Positions 9,525 through 18,853 of a DNA stretch of 64,000 bases are shown one piece after another (position 1 is the first letter of the stretch; each line of letters starts with the position of its first letter). The stretch is from Planctomycetaceae bacterium (GTDB lineage Bacteria; Planctomycetota; Planctomycetia; Pirellulales; Pirellulaceae): positions 40,937-104,936 of the forward strand of contig JAEUIQ010000069.1 in the NCBI GenBank assembly GCA_016794985.1, written 5' to 3'. A program made the translations under genes and the position numbers. The notes below the pieces were generated by a model. It ran no database searches and was not told the DNA's origin. It saw only the letters and a program-made list of their open reading frames with translations.

Positions 9525-9695
9525 AGTCTGTCCGCACGAGAGTTGACTCAGAACCTCGACCGGTCTCGATCCGTACCATCGGGCCGACATTCCTCTAGGC
9601 GATGCAACGGCTTTTTGCTAAGAGCACATGGTTTGGAGGTCGCCTAACCGCGCAAACGGATGGCGATGAATTCGCTTGCGATGGGAATGGTCGTC

Positions 9696-10139
9696 ATGGC
9701 AGAAAAGTTTCGCTTGCATTCGGTGTTGCAATTGCGGCGAACTCACCAAGAAGAACGACAGGCAGAGCTCGCACAAGCCGTCCAGGCAGCGCAAATTCTG
9801 CACGGTCAAATTGGTGAAGTTCAGCAGCAGTTGCAGGAGATCGAGGAGCAACTTCGGGCTGCCTCGCTCAATCGGGTGGACGTCGATCACTTGATGGCCA
9901 TCCGGCGGCATCAGGCCAACACACGCGCTTTGCTCCGCCAATTGCAAGAGCAACAACAGGTGGTCGAACAGGAAATCGAGCGTCGCCAAACTCGGCTAGT
10001 GGAAGCCAATCGTGAAGTGAAAGTGGTCGAAACTCTCGAACAACAACATTCTGCCGCACAGTGGGAACTGTTTTTGAAACGCGAGCAAGATGCCTTGGAC
10101 GAATTCGCTCAGAAACGAGTTCAAGCGGACGTCGAATAA
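9696..10139 (+). CDS. fliJ: Flagellar protein FliJ
   Basis: 147 residues from the ATG at 9696, chosen because MAEKFRLHSVLQLRR is the usual FliJ opening; in-frame ATGs at 9660 and 9666 are possible. Nearly the whole protein is predicted antiparallel coiled coil, rich in Gln, Glu and Arg (IGEVQQQLQEIEEQLRAA). FliJ is the stalk-like partner of the FliI hexamer. Position after fliI agrees. It is separated from fliI by about 170 bases with no other gene. Confidence 0.85.
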   Translation: MAEKFRLHSVLQLRRTHQEERQAELAQAVQAAQILHGQIGEVQQQLQEIEEQLRAASLNRVDVDHLMAIRRHQANTRALLRQLQEQQQVVEQEIERRQTRLVEANREVKVVETLEQQHSAAQWELFLKREQDALDEFAQKRVQADVE

Positions 10140-10160
10140 CAAGTCGAAGGATCAGGCCAC

Positions 10161-10775
10161 ATGAAATTGATTGGAAGTCTAATTGGTTGGTGCAGTAGTG
10201 CTCTGACGGCGATTTGTTTGGCGACCTTCCTGAGCCAAGGCGTGCTGCTTTTAGTGTTGTGGCAACGAGGTTATCTGACCACTGAAAAGGTTGCTCGCCT
10301 GCAAGCGGTGATTTCCGGAGTGGACTACCATCAAATTCGAGCCGATTTGAAACAAGCCGCCGCTGACTCGGAGGCGAATCCCAAAACTCTTGCCAACAAT
10401 CAAATACTCTCCAAACAAGCTGATGCACTGCGTAGGAAATCCAGCGACGTGGCCTTGATTGAATCTCGCCTTCGCGATACCGGACGACGCTTCAACGTTC
10501 AGGAAGAAGCGTTTAGCACCAAGGTCAATGGTTTAGAGGCCGAGGTTCAGCGAGCGACACGCGCCCAATTGGTGCGGGCGATGAAAAACATGGCTACCGA
10601 CCAAGTCAAGGACAATATGATGCAAATTGTCAAGGATGGCGGGATCGAGGACGCCTTGGCTGTCGTTCGGCAAATGACCAATGCGGAGCAGACGAAGGTC
10701 TTTTCGGAGTTCCAATCCGACGAAGAAAAAGCGGCCCTCAATGAAATCCTCAAACTGATGCGGACCAAGCCATGA
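10161..10775 (+). CDS. Membrane-anchored coiled-coil protein in flagellar operon, MotE-like (paralogue A)
   Basis: 204 residues. One N-terminal membrane segment (TAICLATFLSQGVLLLVLW) is followed by RGYLTTEKVARLQAV, a coiled coil, and a C-terminal helical domain (KNMATDQVKDNMMQIVKDGG) resembling the MgtE-N/FliG-N-like fold seen in MotE-type proteins, which act as chaperones or stator partners in some bacteria. It lies between fliJ and fliK and overlaps the next gene by 4 bases. The next gene has the same layout and the shared motif LTTEKV, so the two are probably a duplication. The role in the motor is inferred from position and layout only. Confidence 0.75.
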   Translation: MKLIGSLIGWCSSALTAICLATFLSQGVLLLVLWQRGYLTTEKVARLQAVISGVDYHQIRADLKQAAADSEANPKTLANNQILSKQADALRRKSSDVALIESRLRDTGRRFNVQEEAFSTKVNGLEAEVQRATRAQLVRAMKNMATDQVKDNMMQIVKDGGIEDALAVVRQMTNAEQTKVFSEFQSDEEKAALNEILKLMRTKP

Positions 10776-11494
10776 TCAAATTATTCTCCGGGCTCGCGTC
10801 TTTGTTCATTTACCTGGCAATGGGGACGGTCCTCTTTGAGACGGCTGGTTTGGCCTGGGCTTGGTCCCAAGGGCATTTAACGACCGAAAAGGTGCAGAAA
10901 TCGATCCTGGTGTTGTATGGTCTCGAACCGGAAGACTTGAAGAATCAACTACAGGAAGAAGTGCTAGCTCCGACAGGTTTGACTTATCAGGAAATCCGGC
11001 AATATCGTTCCAAAATGACATTGGACCAGGATTTACGCGAGAGTTCCCTGGTAGGAAGCGCCGATGATTTTAAGAACATCGACGCCGAGTACTCGGAACG
11101 TCGTCGTCGCTTCGAACGCATGCGCAATGATTTCGAGGCCACGATGGCCAAACTGCAAGGTGCAGCCACGGACAAGGCGTTGAGTGAAGTCCGCGATACG
11201 ATCAAGTCCCTAAGACCGGATCAAGCGGTCGACCAAATCATTCGGATGTTGGAGTTGAGCCGTTCCAGCGGAGATCCTCGACATCGCGATGACATGGTGA
11301 CGATCTTGAAAACGCTGCCCGAGGCGACACAGCGCAAGCTGTTGGCAGAATTCAAGACGGAAGAGCGTTCCCCCTACCTGTATGAAATGTTGACCCAGAT
11401 TCGGTTGGGCAAGCCGGACATCGATACGATTCAACAGGCCAGAGAAAATCTCCAACAATACCGACAACGATTTTTGGATTCGGGCGTTCCATGA
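10772..11494 (+). CDS. Membrane-anchored coiled-coil protein in flagellar operon, MotE-like (paralogue B)
   Basis: 240 residues, overlapping the previous gene by 4 bases (ATGA). The N-terminal membrane segment (FIYLAMGTVLFETAGLAWAW) leads into QGHLTTEKVQKSILVLYG, matching paralogue A. A charged coiled coil (YSERRRRFERMRNDFEATMA) is followed by helical repeats (VDQIIRMLELS and VTILKTLPEATQRKLLAEF) of the MgtE-N/MotE type. Its end overlaps the fliK start by 4 bases. A stator or rotor accessory role is inferred from the operon; no experimental homologue is claimed. Confidence 0.75.
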   Translation: MIKLFSGLASLFIYLAMGTVLFETAGLAWAWSQGHLTTEKVQKSILVLYGLEPEDLKNQLQEEVLAPTGLTYQEIRQYRSKMTLDQDLRESSLVGSADDFKNIDAEYSERRRRFERMRNDFEATMAKLQGAATDKALSEVRDTIKSLRPDQAVDQIIRMLELSRSSGDPRHRDDMVTILKTLPEATQRKLLAEFKTEERSPYLYEMLTQIRLGKPDIDTIQQARENLQQYRQRFLDSGVP

Positions 11495-13488
11495 CGAAAC
11501 TACCTGCGAATTTGAACGATCCATCGCTTCAGGTCCATCTGAAGAACATGGATATTCGCAGGATCTCTACCGCCGAATTGTCGGATACCGGTTTTTATCA
11601 AGCGTTGCTAGCCACGGCTCCGCTGCAGACATTAGGCAGCATTTCCTCGACTTGGTCGTTGCAGCATCTGTCGCCTGCCACACCGAAAGCCGAATCCTAT
11701 CGACGTTCCGAAGTCTCGACGCGCACTGAATCGACCACCAGCGATTCCCTCGATCGAGAAGTCGATGAAGAAACGCCGCGCCGCCCGATCGCGACGGACT
11801 CGACGCGTTTAAATCAAGACTCGCGAAGTAACGTGCGAAATGTGGACGTGATCCCGAAGCTCGGAGCGAATCAAGAACTGAACTTGGGGGCTCCGATCGG
11901 TATCCGAGTGCAGGCCTTCACCGAAGCGGAATTGGAATCGAACGAAACCGCTTTGCTTTCGCGCCTGTTGGCTGGGCAGCGGAACGCGGAACCTGTTCAG
12001 GTCGACATTGACAAATTACTGGAAGTACCGGCAGTAACAGGCGAGTTAGAATCTCAGCAAGAAACGCAAGCGCTTGTGGCGGCCCAGGTTACTCAACTTC
12101 CGCATTGGCCGCCCATAAAAGAGGCTTTCTTCCACGAGCCTGCGCAACTGGCGCCCGCTCTGGGGTCGGACGGGGTTCAATCGCAATCCACGGAGAGCAC
12201 TGATTTTCTGTCGCCAGCGATTCGTAGCGAAGGGTTCCCAACCGCAGCAGAAGTGGTCCGCCGCGTTTTAGCCCAATCTGCCACGGGGAATGACGACACG
12301 ACTGCTGGGAAAGTCATCGCATCGACCGAAGGATCTGTCAAATTGGATCGTGGACTTTGGGGGGCACCAATTTCGGAAGACGAGCAGACGAAGTTGGCGG
12401 TTTCGTTGGCCGGTCGTGTGGAGCGGCTAGTCACTCCCGATTCTCGAAAATGGAGCGAAGGCTTGTCTTCGAGCGATCGTGTCTTAGCAGAGGATAACTT
12501 GACGGCTGTTGATGTTGATTCGCTCGAAACAGTTGAAATCTCGTTCAAACCTGATGCGGGTGTCTTGCAACGGAGCGGTCGGCAAGGACCACGGGAACTT
12601 CGACGGGGATTGGGGCGCAGCGAAAATAATGAGTCGAGCATCGGTTCTCGTCCCGGCAGTCTCGATTCGGTGCCGAACCTTTACCAACGGCCCGACAAAT
12701 TCTCCAGCATTCGAGTGACGCCCGAATCGTCTCCAACGTTGTCATTGGACGAAATTCCGGTGTTGCCGAACGCTCAAAAGTTAGCGTTGGCTGCGGGGAC
12801 TCGCCAAGACGGCACGACTACCGTTACGGGACCGACGGTACCGAACATTGCCTTGGAACTACCGGGCCAGCTTGATAACGTCACATCGGCATTTTTACGG
12901 GACCAAAGTTCAACCGCCAGTCATACGAACGTTGTCGCAGCGAACCCCGCATTGCCAGCGGCCGGGGCCGTCGCAATTCGCAGCGAAGGGGTTGCCCCGT
13001 CGGGCGAAATTGAAGCATCACTCCCAGTACCCAGCCGCCTGCTGAACCAAGTGAGTCAAGCCCTCAAGCAAGTTCCGGCGGGTGATTCGACGATGCGATT
13101 GCAGTTGAATCCCGTTGAACTTGGGCAATTGATGATTGAAATCTCGTTCCGCGATGGCGTCATGCACGGAAAATTGCGGGCCGAGCAAGCACCGACACTA
13201 AAGCTGTTGCAGGATGGGCTGGATGGATTGCGAAGTCGTTTGAACGAGCAAGGCATTGTGGTGCAAACTTTAGAAGTCGAGCTTGGCCAGCAAGGAGACT
13301 TTAGTCACGACCAACAACAGCAGCGTTCCTTCGGGCAATCGCAAGAGTTTGGACAAAAGCGACATTCGAACGGTTACTTCTCCAACGACGGACCGCCTGC
13401 TCGGCGAACTGCCCCACAAGCTGAAACAGTGAGTCAACCTACCAATAGAAATCATGATGGCCGCTGGGCGGTCAATGTGATCGTATAA
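11491..13488 (+). CDS. fliK: Flagellar hook-length control protein FliK
   Basis: 665 residues. The first ~500 residues are low in hydrophobic content, rich in Ser, Thr, Glu and Ala, as expected for the unstructured ruler region. The C-terminal Flg_hook domain is clear: TMRLQLNPVELGQLMIEISF, then LLQDGLDGLRSRLNEQGIVV. FliK is exported during hook growth and switches export specificity through FlhB. The tail is Gln/Ser-rich (DFSHDQQQQRSFGQSQEFG). It precedes flgD, and the order fliK-flgD-flgE is common. Confidence 0.9.
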   Translation: MTKLPANLNDPSLQVHLKNMDIRRISTAELSDTGFYQALLATAPLQTLGSISSTWSLQHLSPATPKAESYRRSEVSTRTESTTSDSLDREVDEETPRRPIATDSTRLNQDSRSNVRNVDVIPKLGANQELNLGAPIGIRVQAFTEAELESNETALLSRLLAGQRNAEPVQVDIDKLLEVPAVTGELESQQETQALVAAQVTQLPHWPPIKEAFFHEPAQLAPALGSDGVQSQSTESTDFLSPAIRSEGFPTAAEVVRRVLAQSATGNDDTTAGKVIASTEGSVKLDRGLWGAPISEDEQTKLAVSLAGRVERLVTPDSRKWSEGLSSSDRVLAEDNLTAVDVDSLETVEISFKPDAGVLQRSGRQGPRELRRGLGRSENNESSIGSRPGSLDSVPNLYQRPDKFSSIRVTPESSPTLSLDEIPVLPNAQKLALAAGTRQDGTTTVTGPTVPNIALELPGQLDNVTSAFLRDQSSTASHTNVVAANPALPAAGAVAIRSEGVAPSGEIEASLPVPSRLLNQVSQALKQVPAGDSTMRLQLNPVELGQLMIEISFRDGVMHGKLRAEQAPTLKLLQDGLDGLRSRLNEQGIVVQTLEVELGQQGDFSHDQQQQRSFGQSQEFGQKRHSNGYFSNDGPPARRTAPQAETVSQPTNRNHDGRWAVNVIV

Positions 13489-13517
13489 ACCGGAGCCACG
13501 ACAAAAAGGAATTTGTC

Positions 13518-13952
13518 ATGTCACGAGTCAATCTGCCCACCATCGCACCGCCAAATTCAACGCCAGCCAAGGCGACGTCGGTCAATGAACTTAGTTCCAA
13601 CGATTTTCTCAAACTGCTTGTCGCGGAGCTGCAAAATCAAGATCCTTTGGCTCCCACCGACTCGGTCCAAATGCTGCAGCAGGTCAGCCAAATCCGCCAG
13701 ATTACGTCGAACGATGCCATGACAGCGACCATGAATTCGGTCCAAGTCGGGCAGGATGTCGCCACGGCCAGTCAATTGGTTGGTAAGCGAATCACAGCAT
13801 TGGGCACGGACAACAAGGAAGTGGAAGGCGTGGTCAGTCGCGTCACTATTTCCGCCGCGAGTGCGAACAGTGGCCAAGCTCGTGAGATTCGATTGCACGT
13901 AGGCGACAAGCAGGTTGAGCTAAGCAAGATTCGCAGTATTTTGCCAGCTTAA
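13518..13952 (+). CDS. flgD: Flagellar hook-capping protein FlgD, short form
   Basis: 144 residues; enterobacterial FlgD is about 230. The conserved N-terminal part is present: NDFLKLLVAELQNQDPLAPTDS and QQVSQIRQI. After that only a short region remains (ASQLVGKRITALGTDNKEVEGVVS, then a beta-rich end), so much of the usual tudor/FnIII-like cap is missing. FlgD caps the growing hook so that FlgE subunits can fold. It lies directly before flgE. Many non-enteric bacteria have shortened FlgD, so it is probably functional. Confidence 0.9.
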   Translation: MSRVNLPTIAPPNSTPAKATSVNELSSNDFLKLLVAELQNQDPLAPTDSVQMLQQVSQIRQITSNDAMTATMNSVQVGQDVATASQLVGKRITALGTDNKEVEGVVSRVTISAASANSGQAREIRLHVGDKQVELSKIRSILPA

Positions 13953-14026
13953 CCCGTTGAGTTCATTCCGCGTCTCTTTCCCTTTTCCTCTTCTCCGCCT
14001 TTTCGTAACAACATGAGGTCGTCACC

Positions 14027-16477
14027 ATGGGCCTAGCTTCAGCCATGACCACGGCGCTGTCCGGCTTGACTGCCGCAGAAGCCAAAATTGATGTGTTGGG
14101 TAACAACTTAGCAAACTCGCAAACCGTGGGTTTCAAAGAATCGGATGTGGTCTATTCGACCCAATTTTTTCAGACGCTCAGCATGGGGTCTGCTCCCAAT
14201 GACAATAATGGCGGCATCAACCCGCGTCAGTTTGGTTTGGGGACCAAAGTGGCGGGCATTTCGACCTACCACACTCAAGGCACGATCACGCTGAGCAACA
14301 GCCCCACGAACTTGGCCATCCAAGGCGATGGCATGTTTGTAATTGAGGGCGTGGGAAATGAACAACTGTACACTCGCGCTGGTGTGTTTAGCACCAACGC
14401 AAACAATGAATTGGTGACACCAAACGGCAACCGCTTGTTGGGATATGTGGTTGACGAAGAATTCAACTTGCAAACGAACGGCCTGCGTCCGTTGACGGTG
14501 CCGATGGGGATGTCGGCAGTTGCGCAAGCGACGACCGAAGTTCGTTTGGAAGGGGGACTACCGCCGAATGGGACCTTTGCAACGTTGGCCAACGTCGTGC
14601 AAAGCCAACCGATGAGCGTTTCGTATATTCCGCAGGCCACCAATCAAAGTTTGGCCGGCTTAGTTAGCAGCGCGCCTTCCGTAGCGTCCGCCGGTGTGAA
14701 CCATACCCAAGGTGGTGGTAGCCATCCGGAAGGGGTGACGTACGGCTATCGTTTTGTTTTCGTCGATTCATCGGGCAGCGAAAGCACCGTTTCTTCGGCG
14801 GTGGAAGTTACAACACCCGCTGGAAACTCGCTTGCTGACAATGTGATCCAAATCAATAGCTTGCCAGCGCAGCCGGCAAACTATGAATTTATGCGGGTCT
14901 ATCGTACGGCGGCAGGCGGAAGTGAGTATTTTCGCTTGGCGGATTTAGCGCCCGGAGCAACGACGTTTACCGATAACAACTCTACGGCGTTATCTTCCAC
15001 GGTGCTGAATCAAGATACACTTTCCGGTGGCTACATGTATCGAGTTACCTACTCGGTGGCCGGTGAACCGGAAACTCGTCCCTCCGCCGTTATCGGGCCG
15101 ATCAGTGTCACGAATGGGCGGATTCAATTGGATGATCTGCCCACCCCCCCCGTGCCCGGCGTGGGAGATCGTTTTCCAGCCTACGACACCGTCAACATCT
15201 ATCGCAGTTCACCCAGCGACCCCGACACGTTTTTCCTAGTACATTCGGGGCTCGCAGGACAGTCGTTTACCGACAACCGCTTGGAGGAGGAAATCTCGGA
15301 CCTCGATAATCCGGCCAATCGGAAGCTGAACATGGACGGGCCGCCGATCGATTCGGGAACGCTTCTATCCGAAGTTGTGGTTCGCGATGGCAATAACTAT
15401 GTTGCGGCGTTCGAAATGGGCGAACTGTCTCTAACCATGCGGAAGGGTGGGGATGCTGGCAAGTCGTACAACCGCACGATGGAAATCAATTCTGGGACCC
15501 GCGTTAGCGACCTGATGTTGTTTATGGAACAGGCGGCGGGCATCGTTCGCCCAAGCTCGACAAACGGCATCCCGCAGTCGGAGAACAAGATCGCGGGCGA
15601 GAGTGGCATGATTTCGGCCGGTGTGAGTATTGTGGATGGTGCGATTCGAATTGTTTCCAACAACGGTTCGATCAATGGCATTTCAATTCCGTCGACTGGT
15701 ATGAAAGTGACGAACAACGACGGCATCTCGGAATTGGGATTGGTCTTTTCCAATTTGCAAAAACCGAATGGAACCACGGCTGCCACGGAATTTGTGGCTT
15801 ATGACTCATTGGGAATTCCACTTCAAGTACGCGTGTCGGTCGTGATGGAATCGCAAGATCGCAATTCCACGGTCTACCGCTGGTACGCCGATTCGCCAGA
15901 TAATGATCCGGCGAGTGGCGACAACACGCACGTAGGAACAGGCTTGATCGAATTGGACGGTGTCGGACGTTTGAAAAACGTGACGAACAATCAAGTGACG
16001 ATCGGTCGCGCCAGCGTACCGGCTGATCATCCACTGACCTTCGAGCTCAACTGGGAGATCATCAGTGGTTTGGCAGCGGACCAAGCGGTCGTGACCGCCG
16101 CCAGTCAAGACGGAGCGGGGGCAGGAACGCTAACGAGTTTCACGATCAATCGTGATGGCTCGATTACCGGTGTGTTCTCGAACGGAAGCTCGCGACCCCT
16201 CGGTCAAGTCATGCTGGCGGTCTTCTCCAACCAAGAAGGCTTGTTGCAACGCGGTGAGAACTTGTATGGCCATGGTGTCAATGCTGGTCTCGCTTTGCGG
16301 CGACCTGGTGATGGAAGCGGTGGCGAGTTGATCTCAGGAGCCCTCGAACTATCCAACGTGGATATCGGCCGAAACTTAATTGATTTGGGGTTGGCTTCGA
16401 CCTTGTATCGAGGAAACTCGCGGGTGATCTCTACGACCCAGCAGCTTCTTGACGAGTTGTTGAACCTGAGACGTTAA
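14027..16477 (+). CDS. flgE: Flagellar hook protein FlgE with large inserted modules
   Basis: 816 residues against ~400 in enterics. The N-terminal axial motif (MTTALSGLTAAEAKIDVLGNN, less one residue counted) and LANSQTVGFK are typical, as is the C-terminal SNVDIGRNLIDLGLASTLYRGNSRV. FlgE polymerises into the hook outside the cell. Between about residues 236 and 418 two successive modules share a fibronectin-like pattern: YGYRFVFVDSSGSES with YEFMRVYRTAAGG, then YRVTYSVAGEPETRPSA with VNIYRSSPSDPD, each ending in a FTDN strand. They probably enlarge the surface-exposed part of the hook. The FlgE D2 region follows (TEFVAYDSLGIPLQVRVSVV). Confidence 0.92.
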   Translation: MGLASAMTTALSGLTAAEAKIDVLGNNLANSQTVGFKESDVVYSTQFFQTLSMGSAPNDNNGGINPRQFGLGTKVAGISTYHTQGTITLSNSPTNLAIQGDGMFVIEGVGNEQLYTRAGVFSTNANNELVTPNGNRLLGYVVDEEFNLQTNGLRPLTVPMGMSAVAQATTEVRLEGGLPPNGTFATLANVVQSQPMSVSYIPQATNQSLAGLVSSAPSVASAGVNHTQGGGSHPEGVTYGYRFVFVDSSGSESTVSSAVEVTTPAGNSLADNVIQINSLPAQPANYEFMRVYRTAAGGSEYFRLADLAPGATTFTDNNSTALSSTVLNQDTLSGGYMYRVTYSVAGEPETRPSAVIGPISVTNGRIQLDDLPTPPVPGVGDRFPAYDTVNIYRSSPSDPDTFFLVHSGLAGQSFTDNRLEEEISDLDNPANRKLNMDGPPIDSGTLLSEVVVRDGNNYVAAFEMGELSLTMRKGGDAGKSYNRTMEINSGTRVSDLMLFMEQAAGIVRPSSTNGIPQSENKIAGESGMISAGVSIVDGAIRIVSNNGSINGISIPSTGMKVTNNDGISELGLVFSNLQKPNGTTAATEFVAYDSLGIPLQVRVSVVMESQDRNSTVYRWYADSPDNDPASGDNTHVGTGLIELDGVGRLKNVTNNQVTIGRASVPADHPLTFELNWEIISGLAADQAVVTAASQDGAGAGTLTSFTINRDGSITGVFSNGSSRPLGQVMLAVFSNQEGLLQRGENLYGHGVNAGLALRRPGDGSGGELISGALELSNVDIGRNLIDLGLASTLYRGNSRVISTTQQLLDELLNLRR

Positions 16478-16604
16478 TCATGCAGGTCAAAACGTAATGA
16501 CGTTCCCAAAGTAGCACGCGCACTTGGAGTGACTGCGGTCAGATCGAGTCAGAGACTGCGATTGGCGGGTTTCTGCACTTGGAATGTGCCTACGACCGTC
16601 CGCT

Positions 16605-16626
16605 GTTGAACGGACTTGGGTTCAAC
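16605..16626 (+). repeat. Inverted repeat (hairpin) between flgE and flbD
   Basis: GTTGAAC at 16605-16611 and GTTCAAC at 16620-16626 can form a 7-bp stem with an 8-base loop, about 130 bases after the flgE stop. There is no T-run, so it is not a clear terminator. The rest of the 16478-16756 gap shows no gene. Confidence 0.3.
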
Positions 16627-16756
16627 CGTCATTGATGGACTGCGCAGAATCTGTCGGTTGGCGCGATTTTACGGTCAATTTGTCGCGTGATTCAGACGAT
16701 AACTCAAGCAGGGTGCGTGAGTCTGCTAGGACAGGTCTGTGTCAGGAGTCGGTGTA

Positions 16757-16984
16757 TTGATTCGCTTGACCAAACTTGATGGGACGCCAATTGTTCTTAA
16801 CGCCGACTTGATTCGATATGTCGAACAGTTGCCCGACACTTACATCACCTTGACCAGTGGCGATCGGATGATTGTCCGGGAAACGATGGAGCAAGTGATG
16901 GACTTGGCGATCACCTACCAACAGCAAAAACAACTCCTGCCAAAAAACTTGCGTTTCTTGCATTCCCGCGAAATCCCGAGTTGA
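16757..16984 (+). CDS. flbD: FlbD-family flagellar protein
   Basis: 75 residues from the TTG at 16757, chosen because the family normally opens M-I-x-L-T-x-L-[ND]-G (here IRLTKLDGTPIVLNADLI) and CAGGAG lies about 9 bases upstream; a GTG at 16739 would add six residues. ETMEQVMDLAITYQQQ closes the conserved region. These small proteins of unknown biochemical role are found in flagellar operons of many phyla, often just before motA, as here. It should not be confused with the unrelated Caulobacter regulator of the same name. Confidence 0.85.
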   Translation: MIRLTKLDGTPIVLNADLIRYVEQLPDTYITLTSGDRMIVRETMEQVMDLAITYQQQKQLLPKNLRFLHSREIPS

Positions 16985-17025
16985 GTTGCCAAACTTTATG
17001 AGCCAAAAAGCATAAGGGACATCTC

Positions 17026-17793
17026 ATGGATATCGCCACAATCATTGGTTTAGTGCTCGTTGCAGTTCTGCTAGTTTTGTCCATCATCATGGGTGGCGGT
17101 ACATTTAGTAGCTTCTATGATACTCCGTCATTGATGGTGGTGATTGGAGGGGCTATCGCGGCGACCATGATCTCCTTCCCGCTTAAAGACTTCTTTGGGA
17201 TTTTCAAAGTCGTATTGAAGGTGTTCCTCAACAAAGCTGAGAACGTCACTAAGATTATCGAGCAAATCGTCTCGCTCGCGGAAGTGGCGAGAAAAGATGG
17301 GTTGTTGGCTTTGGAATCGAAATTGGCCGACATCGACCACAAGTTCATTAAACTCGGGATTCAAATGGCGGTGGATGGATCGCCTCCGGAAGTGATCGAG
17401 GACATCATGCGGACCGAGCTTGATGCGTCGGCGGTTCGACATTCGCAAGGCAAGGGCTTGATGGATACGGTGGGGCGTTATGCTCCGGCGTACGGCATGA
17501 TCGGGACGCTGATGGGGCTAATCATGATGTTGGCGAACATGTCGGACCCGTCCAGTATTGGTAAGGGTATGGCGGTGGCGTTGATTACGACGCTTTATGG
17601 GGCCATCGTTTCCAATGCCATGTGCCTGCCATTTGCGGACAAGTTGAACTTGTTGAACAAAAAAGAGCTTACCGCCATGGAGATTATTATTCGTGGCATC
17701 ATGGCCATTCAGGCTGGCGAGAACCCGCGTGTTATTCGCCAAAAGCTCAATTCCTTCTTGGCCCCGAAGGCTCGACCCAAGGAAGATAAATAG
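17026..17793 (+). CDS. motA: Flagellar motor stator protein MotA
   Basis: 255 residues with four membrane segments: IIGLVLVAVLLVLSIIMGGG, a second near MVVIGGAIAATMISF, then the C-terminal pair around GMIGTLMGLIMMLANM and ALITTLYGAIVSNAMCLPFA. The cytoplasmic loop (VEDIMRTELD region) and the conserved prolines (YAPAYGMIGTLMG) match MotA. With MotB it forms the ion channel that powers rotation. The MotB gene starts 3 bases after its stop. Confidence 0.95.
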   Translation: MDIATIIGLVLVAVLLVLSIIMGGGTFSSFYDTPSLMVVIGGAIAATMISFPLKDFFGIFKVVLKVFLNKAENVTKIIEQIVSLAEVARKDGLLALESKLADIDHKFIKLGIQMAVDGSPPEVIEDIMRTELDASAVRHSQGKGLMDTVGRYAPAYGMIGTLMGLIMMLANMSDPSSIGKGMAVALITTLYGAIVSNAMCLPFADKLNLLNKKELTAMEIIIRGIMAIQAGENPRVIRQKLNSFLAPKARPKEDK

Positions 17794-17796
17794 TCC

Positions 17797-18558
17797 GTGG
17801 CACACCAAGAAGATCCACCACCAGCAGTACCTGAATGGGTCGTGACCTTTGGCGACATGATGTCGCTGCTGTTGACGTTCTTTATCATGTTGGTTTCAAT
17901 GAGTGAAATCAAATCAGAAGAGAAGTATCAAGCCTTGGTTGAATCGATCAAAAAGCAACTTGGTCACACGACGAGCATGGAGAGTATTACCCCAGGACCG
18001 ACCAAGCCCAGCAATTCGATGGTCCAACAGGTCGCAAACTTGGCTCGTGCGAAACGGCAAGACTTGATGCGTGGTGGTCAGAAAGTGGAAGCTCCCACTG
18101 GGGAAAGCAGCACGGTCCAAATCGTTCGCCCTGGGACGCGGACCGTCATTGGGACCAGTGTCTTCTTTGCGGATTTCGAAACGGAACTTCGGGCCGCGGA
18201 AAAACAAAAGTTGGCCGAGTTGGTTCCCAAGATCATTGGAAAGCCCCAGAAAATCGAACTGCGCGGTCACGCCAGTCGCCGACCTTTGCCGCCGGGCACG
18301 CCCTTTCAAGATCATTACGATCTGGCATTTCAACGCGCTCGCTATGTTCGAGAATATCTGGTCAATGAGCTTAAAGTCGAACCGAATCGCCTCAGGATCA
18401 TTTCAGCAGGGGCCGACGAACTGATGCACGCGGGTATCGACCCGGAAAAGTTGAAACTCAACTCGCGAGTCGAAGTCTTTCTGTTGGACGAACTCACGGA
18501 AACCCTGTCCGGTTCGGAAGAGGACCGCCAAGAGCAACTGTTGAACCTACCACAATAG
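17797..18558 (+). CDS. motB: Flagellar motor stator protein MotB
   Basis: 253 residues from a GTG start only 3 bases after motA. One membrane helix (WVVTFGDMMSLLLTFFIMLV) contains the conserved ion-binding aspartate (FGDMMS). The C-terminal OmpA-like peptidoglycan-binding domain has LRGHASRRPLPPG and DLAFQRARYVREYLV; the usual GHTD-type motif reads GHAS, so one typically conserved acidic position differs. The C-terminus is an acidic tail. MotB anchors the stator to the cell wall. Confidence 0.93.
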   Translation: MAHQEDPPPAVPEWVVTFGDMMSLLLTFFIMLVSMSEIKSEEKYQALVESIKKQLGHTTSMESITPGPTKPSNSMVQQVANLARAKRQDLMRGGQKVEAPTGESSTVQIVRPGTRTVIGTSVFFADFETELRAAEKQKLAELVPKIIGKPQKIELRGHASRRPLPPGTPFQDHYDLAFQRARYVREYLVNELKVEPNRLRIISAGADELMHAGIDPEKLKLNSRVEVFLLDELTETLSGSEEDRQEQLLNLPQ

Positions 18559-18582
18559 CCAAGGCCCGGGCACAAATGACAT

Positions 18583-18653
18583 CTCGTCCCTACCGGGACG
18601 CCGCAATTTCTCGAATGCGACCGCTACCGACGTTTCGTCACTGAGGGGACGAG
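18583..18653 (+). repeat. Inverted repeat between motB and fliL
   Basis: CTCGTCCC at 18583-18590 pairs with GGGACGAG within 18646-18653, enclosing about 55 bases. It sits in the 295-base gap between motB and fliL, which has no gene. It could be an RNA stem or a regulator site. Confidence 0.3.
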
Positions 18654-18853
18654 ACTGCCTGTCGTCGGACAGCGAGGAACCGAACGGGAGCGAAACGATA
18701 CTGCACAATCGTTCGAATCATTACAACCAGCCCACTAGATCAAGCTAAACTAGCGGACCACATGCCCCGCGGCTGTTTCTCGATGCTAGATTTTCGGGAC
18801 CGCGACGATTCCGTTCGCTTTTGTTGTTCGGCCTATCCTCGAGGGCGCACGCC

